From CAUTUX01 sp963542015 (lineage in GTDB: Bacteria > Bacillota > Clostridia > Christensenellales > CAG-917): DNA of 64,000 bases. Below the pieces are notes generated by a model. That model worked only from the letters and a program-made list of their open reading frames with translations, made no database searches and had not been told where the DNA came from. Position 1 is the first letter of the stretch, and the number at the start of each line of letters is the position of its first letter. A program made the position numbers and the translations under genes. Where the stretch lies: the NCBI GenBank assembly GCA_963542015.1, contig CAUTUX010000002.1:1-64000 (forward strand), given 5' to 3'. Shown piece after piece: positions 8,451-18,391 of this stretch.

Positions 8451-8957
8451 CTATGCCTTAACATCAACACCACGAAGTGCTGCTATTTCTTCGGCATTTC
8501 TCAAACTTTTTAAGCCCGCTATTGTTGCTTTTGCACAGTTTATAGGATTGCTTGTTCCCAATGATTTCGTTCTAATATCCTGTATTCCTGAAACCTCAAG
8601 AACCAATCTTACAGGACCACCCGCAATAACTCCTGTTCCTTCCTTTGCTGGAATTAAAAGAACAGAACCTCTTCCAAACTTACCAATTGTTCTGTGTGGA
8701 ATTGTTGTATCCTTTGTTGCTATTTTTATCATGCTTCTTTTAGCAAGCTGTGTTGCCTTTTCAATTGCTTCAGGAACTTCTGCTGCTTTCCCAAGACCTA
8801 AACCAACACTTCCGTTGCCATCACCAACAACAACTAATGCTGTAAAACGCATTGTTCTTCCACCCTTTACAACTTTTGTTACTCTGTTGATGCTTATAGT
8901 CTTGCTTTGAATTGAATCCGTTTCTTCTCTTCTTCTGTCATTTCTTCTCTCTGCCAT
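8451..8957 (-). CDS. rpsE: 30S ribosomal protein S5
   Basis: Small-subunit protein at the mRNA entry site, important for decoding accuracy. The 168 residues show the N-terminal double-stranded-RNA-binding-like domain with [16 protein letters not shown] and the V-G-D-G-N-G-x-V-G-x-G-x-G-K-A motif, then the C-terminal domain. Spacing to rplR is 9 bp. Confidence 0.97.
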   Translation of the reverse strand: MAERRNDRRREETDSIQSKTISINRVTKVVKGGRTMRFTALVVVGDGNGSVGLGLGKAAEVPEAIEKATQLAKRSMIKIATKDTTIPHRTIGKFGRGSVLLIPAKEGTGVIAGGPVRLVLEVSGIQDIRTKSLGTSNPINCAKATIAGLKSLRNAEEIAALRGVDVKA

Positions 8958-8966
8958 GATTTCCTC

Positions 8967-9335
8967 CTAGAATATAAGTCCGGTTTTTCTTGCCGCATCG
9001 GCAACTGCCTGAACTCTACCAGTATATATATAACCGCCTCTGTCAAAAACGATTTCCTTTATTCCAGCTTTAATTGCTCTCTGACCAATTGTTTCTCCGA
9101 CTAATGTTGCCGCTTCAGTCTTAGTCATTTTGGCAACCTTACTTGCAATTTCTTTTTCCATCGTTGATGCTGAACAGAGTGTAACTCCTTTTACATCATC
9201 GATTAATTGAGTATAAATATGATTTAAACTCCTATACACGGATAAACGAGGTCTCTCCGCCGTTCCAGAAATTTTCTTTCTAACTCTCTGATGACGGATA
9301 ACTCTATCTTTATTTTTATCAATCTTGTTTATCAT
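8967..9335 (-). CDS. rplR: 50S ribosomal protein L18
   Basis: Binds 5S rRNA together with L5 as part of the central protuberance. The 122-residue sequence has the basic N-terminus ([23 protein letters not shown]) and the conserved C-terminal F-D-R-G-G-Y-x-Y-T-G-R-V. Located between rplF and rpsE with 9-bp gaps. Confidence 0.97.
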   Translation of the reverse strand: MINKIDKNKDRVIRHQRVRKKISGTAERPRLSVYRSLNHIYTQLIDDVKGVTLCSASTMEKEIASKVAKMTKTEAATLVGETIGQRAIKAGIKEIVFDRGGYIYTGRVQAVADAARKTGLIF

Positions 9336-9344
9336 ATCCTACCT

Positions 9345-9884
9345 CTATTTACCGGCTTTCTTGCCTTCTTTTCTCAAAACTACTTCATCTTTGTAGTGAA
9401 TTCCATATCCATGATATGGTTCAACTGGTTTCTTAAACTTAATCATTGCAGCAACCTGACCTACAAGTTCTTTATCAATACCTTTAACAACTAATTCAAG
9501 TGGTTGTGGTAATGCGAAAGTAATTCCTTCTGGTGCTTCAATTTCGACAGGATGTGAAAATCCTATATTCATTGTCAGCTTTTTACCTGCAACTGTCATT
9601 TTGTAACCTACACCGTTAACAATAAGAGCCTTTTCAAACTCCTTTACAACACCACTAACCATATTTTGGATAAGTGCTCTATATAAACCATGTAAAGCTC
9701 TAACTTCTTTTTCATCATTACTTCTTGAAACTAATACTTGATTATTTTCAACTTTAACTGATATACGGTTATCAAATTCTTTTTCCAGTTGTCCCAATGG
9801 TCCTTTAACTGTCACTTTGTTATCCGCAACAGCTACGGTAACCCCGTTTGGAACACTAATTGGAGCTCTTCCTATTCTAGACAT
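9345..9884 (-). CDS. rplF: 50S ribosomal protein L6
   Basis: Large-subunit protein near the factor-binding site. The 179 residues begin with S-R-I-G-R-A-P-I and contain two copies of the L6 fold. The C-terminal half carries the signature P-x-P-x-x-Y-H-G-Y-G-I-H-Y in the form E-P-Y-H-G-Y-G-I-H-Y-K-D-E, with K-E-G-K-K-A-G-K at the end. Starts 8 bp after the rpsH stop. Confidence 0.97.
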   Translation of the reverse strand: MSRIGRAPISVPNGVTVAVADNKVTVKGPLGQLEKEFDNRISVKVENNQVLVSRSNDEKEVRALHGLYRALIQNMVSGVVKEFEKALIVNGVGYKMTVAGKKLTMNIGFSHPVEIEAPEGITFALPQPLELVVKGIDKELVGQVAAMIKFKKPVEPYHGYGIHYKDEVVLRKEGKKAGK

Positions 9885-9892
9885 TTTTCCTC

Positions 9893-10282
9893 CTACCAGA
9901 CGTAAGCAAGTACTTCACCACCAATGTGTTGTTCTCTTGCTTCCCTATCAGACATAACACCTTTTGATGTAGACACTATTGCTATTCCCATTCCGTTTAA
10001 AACTTTAGGTAAATCTGCAACACCTGAATATATTCTCAATCCTGGTTTAGAAACTCTTTCCAATCCAGTAATGACATTTTTGTCATCAACATACTTCAGT
10101 TCTACAAGTAGTGTATTCTGTACAGGATTTTCTATTTTAGTAAATCCCTTAATATATCCTTCTTTTAATAAAATTCCTGCAATCGCAAGTTTCTCTTTAC
10201 TCTGAGGTATTTCAACATCTTTGTGACGAGCAACTATTGCATTTCTAATTCTTGTAAGCATATCTGCTATTGGATCTGTCAT
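9893..10282 (-). CDS. rpsH: 30S ribosomal protein S8
   Basis: Primary binder of the central domain of 16S rRNA. The 129-residue sequence starts [14 protein letters not shown] and carries the C-terminal S-T-S-x-G-x-M-(S/T)-D-x-E-A-R motif ending in L-A-Y-V-W, complete for the family. It follows rpsN by 12 bp. Confidence 0.97.
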   Translation of the reverse strand: MTDPIADMLTRIRNAIVARHKDVEIPQSKEKLAIAGILLKEGYIKGFTKIENPVQNTLLVELKYVDDKNVITGLERVSKPGLRIYSGVADLPKVLNGMGIAIVSTSKGVMSDREAREQHIGGEVLAYVW

Positions 10283-10294
10283 TATTATTACCTC

Positions 10295-10480
10295 CTACCA
10301 ACTTGCCTTTTTTACGCCAGGAATTTGACCGTTGTATGCCAACTCTCTAAAACAAACCCTGCAAATGCCGTATTTTTTCAAAACTGCATGTGGACGACCG
10401 CACAAATTGCATCTCGTATACTCACGAGTTGAAAACTTCTGTTTTCTCTGCTGTTTTACTTTCATAGCTGTTTTTGCCAT
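10295..10480 (-). CDS. rpsN: 30S ribosomal protein S14, zinc type
   Basis: Small-subunit head protein of 61 residues, the short type Z form. Two zinc-binding pairs are seen in C-N-L-C-G-R-P-H and C-R-V-C-F, followed by [17 protein letters not shown]. The C+ form in the spc operon is usual for Bacillota. Starts 11 bp after the rplE stop. Confidence 0.97.
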   Translation of the reverse strand: MAKTAMKVKQQRKQKFSTREYTRCNLCGRPHAVLKKYGICRVCFRELAYNGQIPGVKKASW

Positions 10481-10491
10481 ATTTTATTCTC

Positions 10492-11076
10492 CTATTTCGC
10501 AAATGGCATGCCCATCAACTGTAATAGTTCACATGCCTCTTCGTCTGTTTTTGCTGTTGTTACAATACAAATATCAAATCCACGAATCTTCTCGATCTGA
10601 TCATACTGAATTTCTGGGAAAATCAATTGTTCCTTGATTCCTAGAGCATAATTTCCTCTTCCATCAAAAGATTTCTTGGATACTCCTCTAAAGTCACGAA
10701 CTCTTGGAAGTGCGATTGCTGTAAACTTTTGGAAAAAGTCATACATTCTATCACCTCTAAGTGTAACCTTTGCTCCTACACTCATATTTTCTCTTACTTT
10801 AAAGTTCGCAATACTTTTCTTTGCTCTTGTTACAACTGGTTTTTGACCTGCTATAAGCTTTAATTCATCAACAGCAAGATTTAATGACTTATGATTGTCT
10901 TTACAATCACCCAATCCCATGTTGAGAACTATCTTTTCCATCTTAGGCACTTGCATTCTATTCTTGTATCCAAATTTTTTGGTCAATTCACCAACTACTG
11001 TATCCGCATACAATTTTCTAAGTGCATTCTTATCGGTTGTACTTGCTTTAACAACCTGATCCTTCTTTGTTGCCAC
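10492..11076 (-). CDS. rplE: 50S ribosomal protein L5
   Basis: Binds 5S rRNA and contacts P-site tRNA from the central protuberance. Family motifs: [11 protein letters not shown], the [16 protein letters not shown] segment and the [21 protein letters not shown] core. I place the start at the GTG at 11076, five bases after GGAGG; an in-frame TTG four codons upstream overlaps that site and is unlikely. This gives 194 residues, slightly longer than the usual 180 because of a short charged N-terminal extension. Confidence 0.95.
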   Translation of the reverse strand: MATKKDQVVKASTTDKNALRKLYADTVVGELTKKFGYKNRMQVPKMEKIVLNMGLGDCKDNHKSLNLAVDELKLIAGQKPVVTRAKKSIANFKVRENMSVGAKVTLRGDRMYDFFQKFTAIALPRVRDFRGVSKKSFDGRGNYALGIKEQLIFPEIQYDQIEKIRGFDICIVTTAKTDEEACELLQLMGMPFAK

Positions 11077-11088
11077 TTTTACCTCCAA

Positions 11089-11538
11089 TTATTCCTTATC
11101 TGTAACCTTTTCAGTTTTTTCTACTTTCTTTTGTTCTTTTGTTTCTGCAGCTTTTTCCTCTTTTTCAGACTTCTTAGCTTTCTTTGCTACTTTTTTGGCT
11201 TCACTCTTAAATTCAAGAACTGCACCACATTTTGCACATACTCTTACACTTTTGCTCTTGCCATTTGCATCTGTTGCAACAACATGCTTTACTCTTACAG
11301 GCTTATCGCATTTAGAACATATAGGCATAACATTTGAAGAATCAATTGCTGCCTCCTTTTTTGTGATTCCACCTGTATCTTGAGCACTTCTTGCTTTTTT
11401 TGCTCTTGAAACTATATTTATTCCTTCAACAATAACTCTGTGTGCCTCTGGATTTACCATCAACACTTCGCCAGTCTTTCCTTTTTCCTTACCGGCAATA
11501 ACCATTACTTTGTCGCCTTTCTTAATATGTGTGTTCAT
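11089..11538 (-). CDS. rplX: 50S ribosomal protein L24, extended
   Basis: Assembly initiator of the large subunit. The N-terminal KOW domain ([21 protein letters not shown]) and the central domain with the paired cysteines C-S-K-C and C-A-K-C are typical of L24. At 149 residues it exceeds the usual 100-105: the last 35 or so residues are an almost pure Lys/Glu/Ala tail. The tail is probably disordered and may be rRNA- or solvent-facing; its role is unknown. Starts 8 bp after rplN. Confidence 0.95.
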   Translation of the reverse strand: MNTHIKKGDKVMVIAGKEKGKTGEVLMVNPEAHRVIVEGINIVSRAKKARSAQDTGGITKKEAAIDSSNVMPICSKCDKPVRVKHVVATDANGKSKSVRVCAKCGAVLEFKSEAKKVAKKAKKSEKEEKAAETKEQKKVEKTEKVTDKE

Positions 11539-11546
11539 TATTCCTC

Positions 11547-11915
11547 CTATAGTACTTCTGGAGCTAATGAGATAATCTTCATAAAGTCTTTTTCACGAAG
11601 TTCTCTTGCTATAGGTCCAAAAATACGTGTTCCCTGTGGCTGCTTCTGGTTATCTATTATTACCGCCGCATTATCATCAAATCTTATATAACTGCCGTCT
11701 GCTCTTTGTTGTCCATATGTTGTTCTCACAACAACCGCCTTAACAACATCACCTTTCTTAACTTTGCCTCCAGGTATTGCTGTTTTTACTGAAGCGACGA
11801 TGATATCTCCAACAGATGCACTTCTGCGTACTGAGCCCCCAAGAACTCTAATACACATTATTTCTTTTGCACCACTGTTATCTGCTACTTTTAATCTTGT
11901 TTGTGGCTGTATCAT
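11547..11915 (-). CDS. rplN: 50S ribosomal protein L14
   Basis: Large-subunit protein at intersubunit bridges B5 and B8. The 122-residue sequence is complete: [16 protein letters not shown] start, C-I-R-V-L-G-G-S, the [14 protein letters not shown] motif and [13 protein letters not shown]. It follows rpsQ by 12 bp. Confidence 0.98.
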   Translation of the reverse strand: MIQPQTRLKVADNSGAKEIMCIRVLGGSVRRSASVGDIIVASVKTAIPGGKVKKGDVVKAVVVRTTYGQQRADGSYIRFDDNAAVIIDNQKQPQGTRIFGPIARELREKDFMKIISLAPEVL

Positions 11916-11927
11916 TATTCACCTCTC

Positions 11928-12185
11928 TTATTTAGCCTTCTCAATGATTTCAACGAGTCTCCAGCATTTATCTTTTGATAAAGGTCTTGTTTCAACAACA
12001 CGAACTGTATCACCTATGCCACACTCGTTCTTTTCATCATGAGCTTTCAGCTTTTTTGTTACTTTAATTGTTTTCTTATATAAAGGATGCTTTACTCTTT
12101 CAACAATGGCTACAACAATTGTTTTATCCATTTTATCTGAAACAACCATCCCTACTCTTTCTTTTCTTAAATTTCTTGCTTCCAT
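11928..12185 (-). CDS. rpsQ: 30S ribosomal protein S17
   Basis: Primary 16S rRNA-binding protein with an OB fold. The 85 residues show [19 protein letters not shown] near the start, the [20 protein letters not shown] motif and G-D-x-V-R-x-x-E-T-R-P-L-S-K-x-K. It shares one base with the end of rpmC, suggesting coupled translation. Confidence 0.97.
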   Translation of the reverse strand: MEARNLRKERVGMVVSDKMDKTIVVAIVERVKHPLYKKTIKVTKKLKAHDEKNECGIGDTVRVVETRPLSKDKCWRLVEIIEKAK

Positions 12186-12406
12186 TATTTCACCGCCTGA
12201 TTACCATTTTTGGCTTTTGCAATTTCCTGTTGTCTAATTGCTGTTTTAACACGAGCTATGTCATGTCTTGTCTGAGCAATTACCATAGGGTTTGTAAGCT
12301 GATTTGTTGCATGTTGAAAACGTAAATTAAACAACTCTTCCTTTAATTCTTTTAGTTTTGTCTGCAATTCTGCATCTGTCATTTCAAAAAATTTCTTTGA
12401 TTTCAT
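12185..12406 (-). CDS. rpmC: 50S ribosomal protein L29
   Basis: Two-helix protein at the peptide exit tunnel, part of the docking site for trigger factor and SRP. The 73 residues show [14 protein letters not shown] and the [13 protein letters not shown] end; the C-terminus is slightly longer than usual. The start overlaps the rplP stop in an ATGA arrangement. Confidence 0.96.
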   Translation of the reverse strand: MKSKKFFEMTDAELQTKLKELKEELFNLRFQHATNQLTNPMVIAQTRHDIARVKTAIRQQEIAKAKNGNQAVK

Positions 12407-12834
12407 GCTTCACCGCCTTCTGTTAAGTCTTCCTTCTTAACAAATTTAGTTTTAATAGGCAACTTGTGAGATGCGAGTCTCAAAGCTTCTCTTGCTATTT
12501 CTTCATCAACACCCGCTATTTCAAACATTATTCTTTGTGGTTTAACTACTGCTACCCAAAATTCAGGTGCACCTTTACCACTACCCATACGAGTTTCAGC
12601 AGGTTTCTTTGTTACAGGTTTGTGTGGGAATATATCTATCCATACTTGACCACCACGCTTTATATATCTTGTCATTGCAATACGAGCTGCTTCTATTTGA
12701 TTTGCTGTAATCCATGCTGGTTCAAGTGCCATCAAACCATATTCACCATATGCTATGACATTGCCTCTCATTGCCTTTCCTTTCATTCTTCCACGATGTT
12801 GACGACGTCTCTTGACACGTTTTGGCATTAACAT
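12403..12834 (-). CDS. rplP: 50S ribosomal protein L16
   Basis: Organises the A-site tRNA and central protuberance region. The 143 residues contain [17 protein letters not shown], the [16 protein letters not shown] motif and [16 protein letters not shown]. The ATG at 12834 overlaps the rpsC stop and is nine bases from GGAGG; a second ATG two codons later is the more usual protein start but has worse spacing. Confidence 0.96.
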   Translation of the reverse strand: MLMPKRVKRRRQHRGRMKGKAMRGNVIAYGEYGLMALEPAWITANQIEAARIAMTRYIKRGGQVWIDIFPHKPVTKKPAETRMGSGKGAPEFWVAVVKPQRIMFEIAGVDEEIAREALRLASHKLPIKTKFVKKEDLTEGGEA

Positions 12835-13496
12835 TATCTATTTCCTCCTTCCAAAGGATTCTTTCCTAAAATTTCTCCTTTATACACCCAGCACTTAATT
12901 CCTATAGCTCCAAATGTTGTGTGTGCTGTTGCTGTTGCATAATTGATGTCAGCTCTTAATGTTTGTAACGGAATTGATCCTTCGTGATAACTTTCACTTC
13001 TTGCAATTTCAGCTCCATCCAATCTTCCAGATACAACTAACTTAATTCCTTTTACACCAGCTTTCATAGCTCTTGACATTGCCTGTTTCATGGCTCTTCT
13101 GAATGATGTTCTTCCTTCAAGTTCTTTTGCTACCGTCAATGCCAAAATCTTTGCATCTGCATCAGCATTCTTTACTGGGAAAATATCCAGTGATAATTCC
13201 TTACCTCCAGCTATTTTCTTTAATTCTTTTGTTATGTTCTGAGCTGTCTCACCCTTATCTCCAATGAGTAACGCAACTCTTGATGTCAATATTTCAACCT
13301 TTATAAAGTTGTTTGCAGATCTTTCAATACTGATCTTTGAAACATTGGCATCTTTATAGTTCTTCAAGATGTACTGTCTAATTTTTGCATCTTCTGCAAG
13401 ATTTGCAGCAAAGTTCTTTTTGTCTGCAATCCATCTTGATTCCCATTGTTTATTTATTCCTGTTCTTAAACCGTTTGGATTTACTTTCTGTCCCAC
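12834..13496 (-). CDS. rpsC: 30S ribosomal protein S3
   Basis: Small-subunit protein at the mRNA entry tunnel. The 220 residues start [13 protein letters not shown], hold the KH domain around residues 45-110, and have the C-terminal [13 protein letters not shown] motif followed by [12 protein letters not shown]. Starts 9 bp after rplV. Confidence 0.97.
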   Translation of the reverse strand: MGQKVNPNGLRTGINKQWESRWIADKKNFAANLAEDAKIRQYILKNYKDANVSKISIERSANNFIKVEILTSRVALLIGDKGETAQNITKELKKIAGGKELSLDIFPVKNADADAKILALTVAKELEGRTSFRRAMKQAMSRAMKAGVKGIKLVVSGRLDGAEIARSESYHEGSIPLQTLRADINYATATAHTTFGAIGIKCWVYKGEILGKNPLEGGNR

Positions 13497-13505
13497 AGTT
13501 ACCTC

Positions 13506-13892
13506 CTAGAAAGCTGTATCTAAAATTACTGTTATATGCGATGTTCTCTTTAAAATTCTGAACATCTGTCCTCTTGCTCTTGGTTGAACTCTTTTCAAAA
13601 CTGGACCTTCGTTCGCATAGCATTCAGCAACCACTAGCTCATCTCTTGTCATACTTAAATTGTTCTCAGCGTTTGCAATTGCACTGTTCAATACTTTAAG
13701 TACAATAGGACATGCCGCCTTTCTTGTATTCTTTAAAAATGCAACCGCTTCATTTGCTCCCATTCCTCTGATTGCATTGAGCACTATTCTTACTTTAAAT
13801 GCTGATATTCTTATGTATTTTGCCGTGGCATGTGGTCTTTTTTCTGATATTTCAGCAATTTTTTCAGCTTTTTCTCTCTGTCTTTTTGCCAT
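13506..13892 (-). CDS. rplV: 50S ribosomal protein L22
   Basis: Lines the peptide exit tunnel and is a known macrolide-resistance site in other species. The 128 residues show A-x-A-K-Y-I-R-I-S-A-F-K-V-R-I-V, the A-I-A-N-A-E-N-N segment, and the tunnel loop and tail K-R-V-Q-P-R-A-R-G-Q-M-F-R-I-L-K-R-T-S-H-I. A 20-residue charged N-terminal extension precedes the family core. It is 8 bp after rpsS. Confidence 0.96.
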   Translation of the reverse strand: MAKRQREKAEKIAEISEKRPHATAKYIRISAFKVRIVLNAIRGMGANEAVAFLKNTRKAACPIVLKVLNSAIANAENNLSMTRDELVVAECYANEGPVLKRVQPRARGQMFRILKRTSHITVILDTAF

Positions 13893-13900
13893 TTGTCCTC

Positions 13901-14173
13901 CTACTTAGAAGCCTTGTCACCTGCGTGACCTCTAAATGTTCTTGTTGGAGCAAATTCACCTAGTTTATTCCCGACCATATCTTCTGTGATATACACAGGC
14001 ACATGTTCCTTTCCATTATGTACTGCTATTGTATGCCCTACCATTTCTGGGAAAATTGTTGAACTTCTTGACCATGTCTTAACTGGCTTGTGTTCACCAG
14101 CTTTATTCATAGCAACAATTTTTTTAAGCAAACTTTCTTCGACGAATGGTCCTTTCTTTACACTTCTGCTCAT
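13901..14173 (-). CDS. rpsS: 30S ribosomal protein S19
   Basis: Small-subunit head protein that forms a bridge with the large subunit. The 90 residues are complete: [10 protein letters not shown] start, [23 protein letters not shown] and [14 protein letters not shown]. It lies between rplB and rplV. Confidence 0.98.
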   Translation of the reverse strand: MSRSVKKGPFVEESLLKKIVAMNKAGEHKPVKTWSRSSTIFPEMVGHTIAVHNGKEHVPVYITEDMVGNKLGEFAPTRTFRGHAGDKASK

Positions 14174-14185
14174 TTGTTCCTCCGA

Positions 14186-15013
14186 TTAATTAACACGCTT
14201 AATAATAAACTTGTTAGATTTATTGCTCTTCTTTCTTGTCTTATATCCAAGTGTTGGCTTACCCCATGGAGTTACAGGAGATGGCATACCTACTGGAGAT
14301 TTACCTTCACCACCACCGTGTGGGTGATCACAAGGGTTCATAACAACACCACGAACTGATGGTCTAACACCCATATGTCTTGTCTTTCCTGCCTTTCCGA
14401 GCTTAACAATTTCATGATCTAAATTTCCAACCTGACCAATTGTTGCTCTACACTGGATAAGAACGAGTCTTACTTCACCACTTGGCATACGTAATGTTGC
14501 ATATTTGCCTTCTTTTGCCATTAATTGTGCTGATATACCTGCAGATCTTGCTATCTGTCCTCCTTTCCCAGGTGTCATTTCAATGTTGTGTATCATTGTA
14601 CCTACAGGAATTGCTGATATTGGCAAATTGTTTCCTGCCTTAATATCGGCATTTTCTCCACTTTCTACAATGTCACCTTTATTTAATCCTACTGGTGCAA
14701 GAATATATCTCTTTTCTCCATCAGCATAATGAAGTAATGCTATATTTGCTGTACGGTTTGGATCATATTCAATTTCAGCTACTTTTGCAGGGATATTGTC
14801 TTTCAATCTCTTAAAATCAATAATTCTGTATTTCTGTCTATTTCCACCACCAATGTGTCTGACAGTGATCCTACCATATGAGTTTCTTCCACCTGTCTTA
14901 TTCTTCTCTGCTAATAATGTCTTTTCCGGAGTTTTAGTTGTGATTTCCTCAAATGCGGAAACAGACATGTGTCTGCGAGCTGGTGATGTTGGTTTGTACT
15001 TCTTTATTGCCAT
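14186..15013 (-). CDS. rplB: 50S ribosomal protein L2
   Basis: Needed for subunit association and for the peptidyl transferase centre. The 275 residues contain [16 protein letters not shown], the R-A-T-I-G-Q-V-G-N segment, and the C-terminal signature [15 protein letters not shown] holding the conserved His near the active site. Starts 12 bp after rplW. Confidence 0.98.
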   Translation of the reverse strand: MAIKKYKPTSPARRHMSVSAFEEITTKTPEKTLLAEKNKTGGRNSYGRITVRHIGGGNRQKYRIIDFKRLKDNIPAKVAEIEYDPNRTANIALLHYADGEKRYILAPVGLNKGDIVESGENADIKAGNNLPISAIPVGTMIHNIEMTPGKGGQIARSAGISAQLMAKEGKYATLRMPSGEVRLVLIQCRATIGQVGNLDHEIVKLGKAGKTRHMGVRPSVRGVVMNPCDHPHGGGEGKSPVGMPSPVTPWGKPTLGYKTRKKSNKSNKFIIKRVN

Positions 15014-15025
15014 TTTTGTTTCTCC

Positions 15026-15316
15026 TTACGCTAGACTCTCAAATTGTTCAATTGCCTTGCTGTCTTTTGTAAGCTTAATGTAGGCTTTTTTATATGAAGC
15101 AGTCTTCCCTTGTGTTCTGCCCATTCTTTTAAGCTTTCCATCGCAATTAACAATATTTACTTTTTCTACCTTAACTTTAAATATTTGTTCAATAGCTTTT
15201 TTAACTTCGGTTCTATTGGCATCTTTATGTACTCTGAATACATACTTCTTATCAGCTATACCGTCATAACTTTTTTCAGAAAGAACCGGTTCAATTATTA
15301 CATCATACATTTTCAT
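15026..15316 (-). CDS. rplW: 50S ribosomal protein L23
   Basis: Exit-tunnel protein that docks trigger factor and the signal recognition particle. The 96 residues show Y-D-V-I-I-E-P-V-L-S-E-K-S, then Y-V-F-R-V-H-x-D-A-N-R-T-E-V-K-K-A-I-E and V-N-I-V-N-x-D-G-K. The ATG at 15316 overlaps the end of rplD by 14 bp. Confidence 0.96.
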   Translation of the reverse strand: MKMYDVIIEPVLSEKSYDGIADKKYVFRVHKDANRTEVKKAIEQIFKVKVEKVNIVNCDGKLKRMGRTQGKTASYKKAYIKLTKDSKAIEQFESLA

Positions 15317-15950
15317 CGTTCGCCTTCTCCAACTTCATAATTGCTTCTTTAGATATGAGCAAATTCTTATTTGCTACAACATCATATACGCTCAATAAAT
15401 TAATATCTCTAACCTCAACATTTTCAATGTTTCTAGATGCAAGATATAAACTTTCTTTTATCTTTTCATTTCCTTCTTCTGAATCAATTACGATAACTGT
15501 TTTTCCTGTTACTTTGATTGCCTTAAGCATCGCTGCAACAAGTTTTGTTTTTGCTTCAGCCAAATCAATTCCTGAAACTACTTGCAATTCGTTCTGTCTA
15601 ATCTTCTCAGACATTGCTGACCAAAATGCAAGGTCTTTCATTCTCTTGTTTATTTTTTGTTCAAAACTACGTGGTTTTTTTGCAAATACAATTCCACCAC
15701 CAACATGGTTAGGTGCAACTATAGATCCTTGACGAGCACGACCAGTTCCCTTCTGACGATATGGTTTACATCCGCCTCCACGAACTTCAGATCTTGTTAA
15801 AGCACTATGTGTTCCTTGTCTTCTATTTGCTAATTGTGCAACTACAACCTGATGGATTAATGATTCGTTATACTCAACATTAAATAAATAGTCACTTACT
15901 TTAATTGTACCCGAAGCTTTTCCTTGTGCATTAATTACTTTCAATTCCAT
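15303..15950 (-). CDS. rplD: 50S ribosomal protein L4
   Basis: Exit-tunnel protein, and in some bacteria a regulator of its own operon. The 215 residues include the long tunnel loop with T-R-S-E-V-R-G-G-G-x-K-P-Y-R-Q-K-G-T-G-R-A-R-Q-G-S and the P-R-S-F motif. It sits 16 bp after rplC and overlaps rplW. Confidence 0.97.
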   Translation of the reverse strand: MELKVINAQGKASGTIKVSDYLFNVEYNESLIHQVVVAQLANRRQGTHSALTRSEVRGGGCKPYRQKGTGRARQGSIVAPNHVGGGIVFAKKPRSFEQKINKRMKDLAFWSAMSEKIRQNELQVVSGIDLAEAKTKLVAAMLKAIKVTGKTVIVIDSEEGNEKIKESLYLASRNIENVEVRDINLLSVYDVVANKNLLISKEAIMKLEKANDENV

Positions 15951-15966
15951 TATTCGCTACCTCCAA

Positions 15967-16596
15967 TTAACCCTTCGCCGTCTGCTTAACAAATACAATC
16001 GAACCCTTTGGTCCAGGAATAGCACCTTTGATTAACAACAGGTTTCTGTTAACATCTACTCTTGCAATCAAAAGATTCTGCACTGTGACCTTTTCATGTC
16101 CCCACTGACCTGCCATATGCTTATTCTTGAAAACTCTTGATGGCGAAGAACACGCACCCATTGATCCGACACCTCTGTGGTATCCAGAACCGTGTGCCAT
16201 AGGTCCTCTGTGCTGGTTCCATCTCTTTATAGGACCTGTAAATCCATGTCCTTTTGAAACTCCGCTTACATCAACCTTTTCTCCTTCTTTAAATACATCA
16301 CATTTAATTTCTTGCCCTACTGTATAACTTGCACAGTTTGTAAAACGAAATTCCTTCAATACTTTTTCAGGAGCAACTTTTGCCTTTAAAAAATGTCCCT
16401 TTAAAGGTTTAGTTACTTTTTTCTCTTTAATTGCCCCAAATCCCATTTGTACTGCTTCGTACCCGTCATTTTCCTTTGTTTTAATCTGGACTATATGACA
16501 AGGACCAGCTTCTACAACGGTTACTGGAATAACAGCACCGTCTTTGGTGAAGATTTGAGTCATTCCGATTTTCTTTCCGATGATTGCTTTATCCAT
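15967..16596 (-). CDS. rplC: 50S ribosomal protein L3
   Basis: Primary assembly protein whose extended loop reaches the peptidyl transferase centre. The 209 residues begin with [11 protein letters not shown] and carry the loop S-K-G-H-G-F-T-G, the segment [19 protein letters not shown] and M-A-G-Q-W-G. Follows rpsJ by 30 bp with its own ribosome binding site. Confidence 0.98.
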   Translation of the reverse strand: MDKAIIGKKIGMTQIFTKDGAVIPVTVVEAGPCHIVQIKTKENDGYEAVQMGFGAIKEKKVTKPLKGHFLKAKVAPEKVLKEFRFTNCASYTVGQEIKCDVFKEGEKVDVSGVSKGHGFTGPIKRWNQHRGPMAHGSGYHRGVGSMGACSSPSRVFKNKHMAGQWGHEKVTVQNLLIARVDVNRNLLLIKGAIPGPKGSIVFVKQTAKG

Positions 16597-16626
16597 GTAA
16601 AGTTCACTCTCCTTGTGTTTTATAAA

Positions 16627-16935
16627 TTATAACTTCATAGCAATGTCAACACCTGCAGGAATGTCCAATTTCTTAAGCATCTCAAGTGTTCTTGCTGTTG
16701 GGTTAAATATGTCTATAAGTCTTTTATGTGTTCTTAATTCGAACTGCTCTCTTGAATCCTTATATTTATGCGTTGCTCTCAAAATTGTAATGATTTCCTT
16801 CTCTGTTGGAAGTGGAATCGGACCCAAAACTTTTGTTCCAGTCTTTTTGATCGTTTCTACAATTTTTTCAGCAGACTTATCAATAAGATTATGGTCGTAA
16901 GCTCTCAATTTAATTCTGATTTTCTGTCCAGCCAT
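16627..16935 (-). CDS. rpsJ: 30S ribosomal protein S10
   Basis: Small-subunit head protein, also the NusE partner of NusB in antitermination. The 102 residues show [10 protein letters not shown], the G-P-I-P-L-P-T motif and [24 protein letters not shown]. As first gene of the S10 operon it has an AGGAGG site and lies about 90 nt behind the operon promoter at 17031-17059. Elongation factor genes are not upstream here; the Hip locus is. Confidence 0.98.
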   Translation of the reverse strand: MAGQKIRIKLRAYDHNLIDKSAEKIVETIKKTGTKVLGPIPLPTEKEIITILRATHKYKDSREQFELRTHKRLIDIFNPTARTLEMLKKLDIPAGVDIAMKL

Positions 16936-17011
16936 TATGTAGCCTCCTATTCATTCTACCTATCACTTATCCGTGTGTATCGCAGTATATTTTTATAAAA
17001 AATAAAAAATT

Positions 17012-17059
17012 CTGTTTGCACAGCCTTTTAAGTTTATTGATTTTTAATTTTCATGTCAA
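17012..17059 (-). promoter_or_regulatory. promoter and 5' hairpin of the S10 operon
   Basis: On the minus strand: -35 TTGACA (17059-17054), 17-bp spacer, -10 TAAACT (17036-17031). The expected start of transcription is near 17024. The first bases of the mRNA can fold as CUGU-GCAA-ACAG (17023-17012), a small hairpin with a GNRA loop followed by a U-rich stretch. A 5'-terminal hairpin of this kind could protect the long transcript or act in attenuation; this is inference. Confidence 0.75.
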
Positions 17060-17096
17060 ACAAAAATTCGGATTTTTTTGAAGATACGAATAGTAC

Positions 17097-18068
17097 TTAA
17101 TTTTCTATCTCAATAATTCTCTTTAATCTTTCTTCAATTAAATTCTTATACTTTTCTTTTTGTTCATCTGGTAACAATGAATTGTCACACATCCTAAATA
17201 ATTCACTTTTACGGCTCACTATCTTCCTTATCATTTTAATCACTACATTCTCTTGTATTCCACATGCACTTGCCAAAACATTAAAATCTCTAATATTCAA
17301 ATTTCTTTTCTTTCCATTCAATGTCAGTGCCAACTCTTCAAGATCTTCTGGCATAATCAAATTAACAGGTAGCAAATCATATGCTGGCGACAAGTGATAT
17401 TCAAATGAATTTTGAGAATCCTGAATAAGTGAAAAGTTTTTAAGGTGCATATCTGAATTACCAGTGATAAAAGCAAATATTATTCTTAATAGAATTTCCG
17501 TCAAATCGAATCCCGTCCTATTTGAATATTTCTTTATTACCTTTACACACCTCTCATATGAACTCTTGTATTTGTCTTCTGTTAGTCTCTCCTCCAATTG
17601 ACAGAAATCTTCCATCGCAAGTCGTGTATGATTTCCCTGTTCATCATATCGATCTATTCGTCTTGTTATGTATGCTAATCTACCATCAAAGCATATCAAT
17701 GCGTTCGGTACTGTCTTTATCCCAACTATTTCTGCCATTTGCATCGTCAGATGTTCATACTCTGGTAAATAACTGTATTCTTCCACTTGTGGCTTTAGTA
17801 TAAATCCAATTGGATAATCGACAATTGTTATTTTTTTGTGTTCTCCTTCTGACAGCCCCAAAGATATTTTTTTCTGTACTCCTTGAACTGTACCACCTAC
17901 TAAAATGTTTTTCTTTGCCATCTCTTTTATGTCTGTAACTGACCTATCAAACGCTGGTACTTCATCTACTCTAAAGAAGTTTTTTACACAACTATCATGC
18001 CACCCCAGTTTACTTGCCTGTTCGCTATTGGTGTTTTTAATTGGTTTATTACAACATAGGCAAATCAT
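17097..18068 (-). CDS. HipT/HipA-type serine/threonine kinase toxin
   Basis: Kinase subunit of a HipBST-like toxin-antitoxin locus. HipA-family kinases phosphorylate aminoacyl-tRNA synthetases; HipT of E. coli O127 targets TrpS. The 323-residue product has an N-terminal Cys/His cluster (C-L-C-C and H-D-S-C), a Gly-rich loop G-G-T-V-Q-G-V-Q-K-K at about residues 58-67, the catalytic segment N-S-D-M-H-L-K-N and the metal-binding P-A-Y-D-L-L-P. In known HipT the loop carries two serines (S-I-S); here the matching positions are T-V-Q, so autophosphorylation control may differ. I chose the ATG at 18068: it overlaps the HipS-like stop (ATGA) and is preceded by GGAG. It lacks the N-terminal subdomain of HipA, which is a separate gene here. 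Confidence 0.88.
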   Translation of the reverse strand: MICLCCNKPIKNTNSEQASKLGWHDSCVKNFFRVDEVPAFDRSVTDIKEMAKKNILVGGTVQGVQKKISLGLSEGEHKKITIVDYPIGFILKPQVEEYSYLPEYEHLTMQMAEIVGIKTVPNALICFDGRLAYITRRIDRYDEQGNHTRLAMEDFCQLEERLTEDKYKSSYERCVKVIKKYSNRTGFDLTEILLRIIFAFITGNSDMHLKNFSLIQDSQNSFEYHLSPAYDLLPVNLIMPEDLEELALTLNGKKRNLNIRDFNVLASACGIQENVVIKMIRKIVSRKSELFRMCDNSLLPDEQKEKYKNLIEERLKRIIEIEN

Positions 18069-18391
18069 ATTTTTTTCTCCAAAACTCTTACTCTTGAAAC
18101 TGTATCCTTGCATGCCACCATCAAAATGCCGAATCTGTCTCTAATATTTATTCCCCAGTTCGTGCTAACAAAATTCAACATCCATCCCTCAGGAATTAAG
18201 CCATCAAAAAATGGAAACAATATTTTTGAAATATATCTTTTTTGTTTCTTTGGTATTGTTAATGAAATTGCCTGTTTACTTTCATCTTCAAAATATCTGT
18301 CATCATATATAAAAACATATCCGTCTTCACATTCAGAAAGTTCTCCAGCAAATATGTCATCTAGATAGATATACGCTGTTCGAAAATTCAT
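18065..18391 (-). CDS. HipS-like protein (HipA N-terminal subdomain)
   Basis: A 108-residue protein matching only the N-terminal subdomain of HipA: an A-Y-I-Y-L-D-D-I-F-A-G-E-L strand pair, Y-(V/I)-F-x-Y-D-D-R-Y, the I-S-L-T-I-P segment, then L-F-P-F-F-D-G-L-I-P-E-G-W and a final helix with D-R-F-G-I-L. In tripartite HipBST systems this separate piece (HipS) is the antitoxin that blocks HipT, while HipB mainly binds DNA. It begins on the hipB stop (TAATG) with AAGGAG upstream and overlaps the kinase by 4 bp, so the three are probably made in fixed ratio. Confidence 0.85.
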   Translation of the reverse strand: MNFRTAYIYLDDIFAGELSECEDGYVFIYDDRYFEDESKQAISLTIPKKQKRYISKILFPFFDGLIPEGWMLNFVSTNWGINIRDRFGILMVACKDTVSRVRVLEKKI

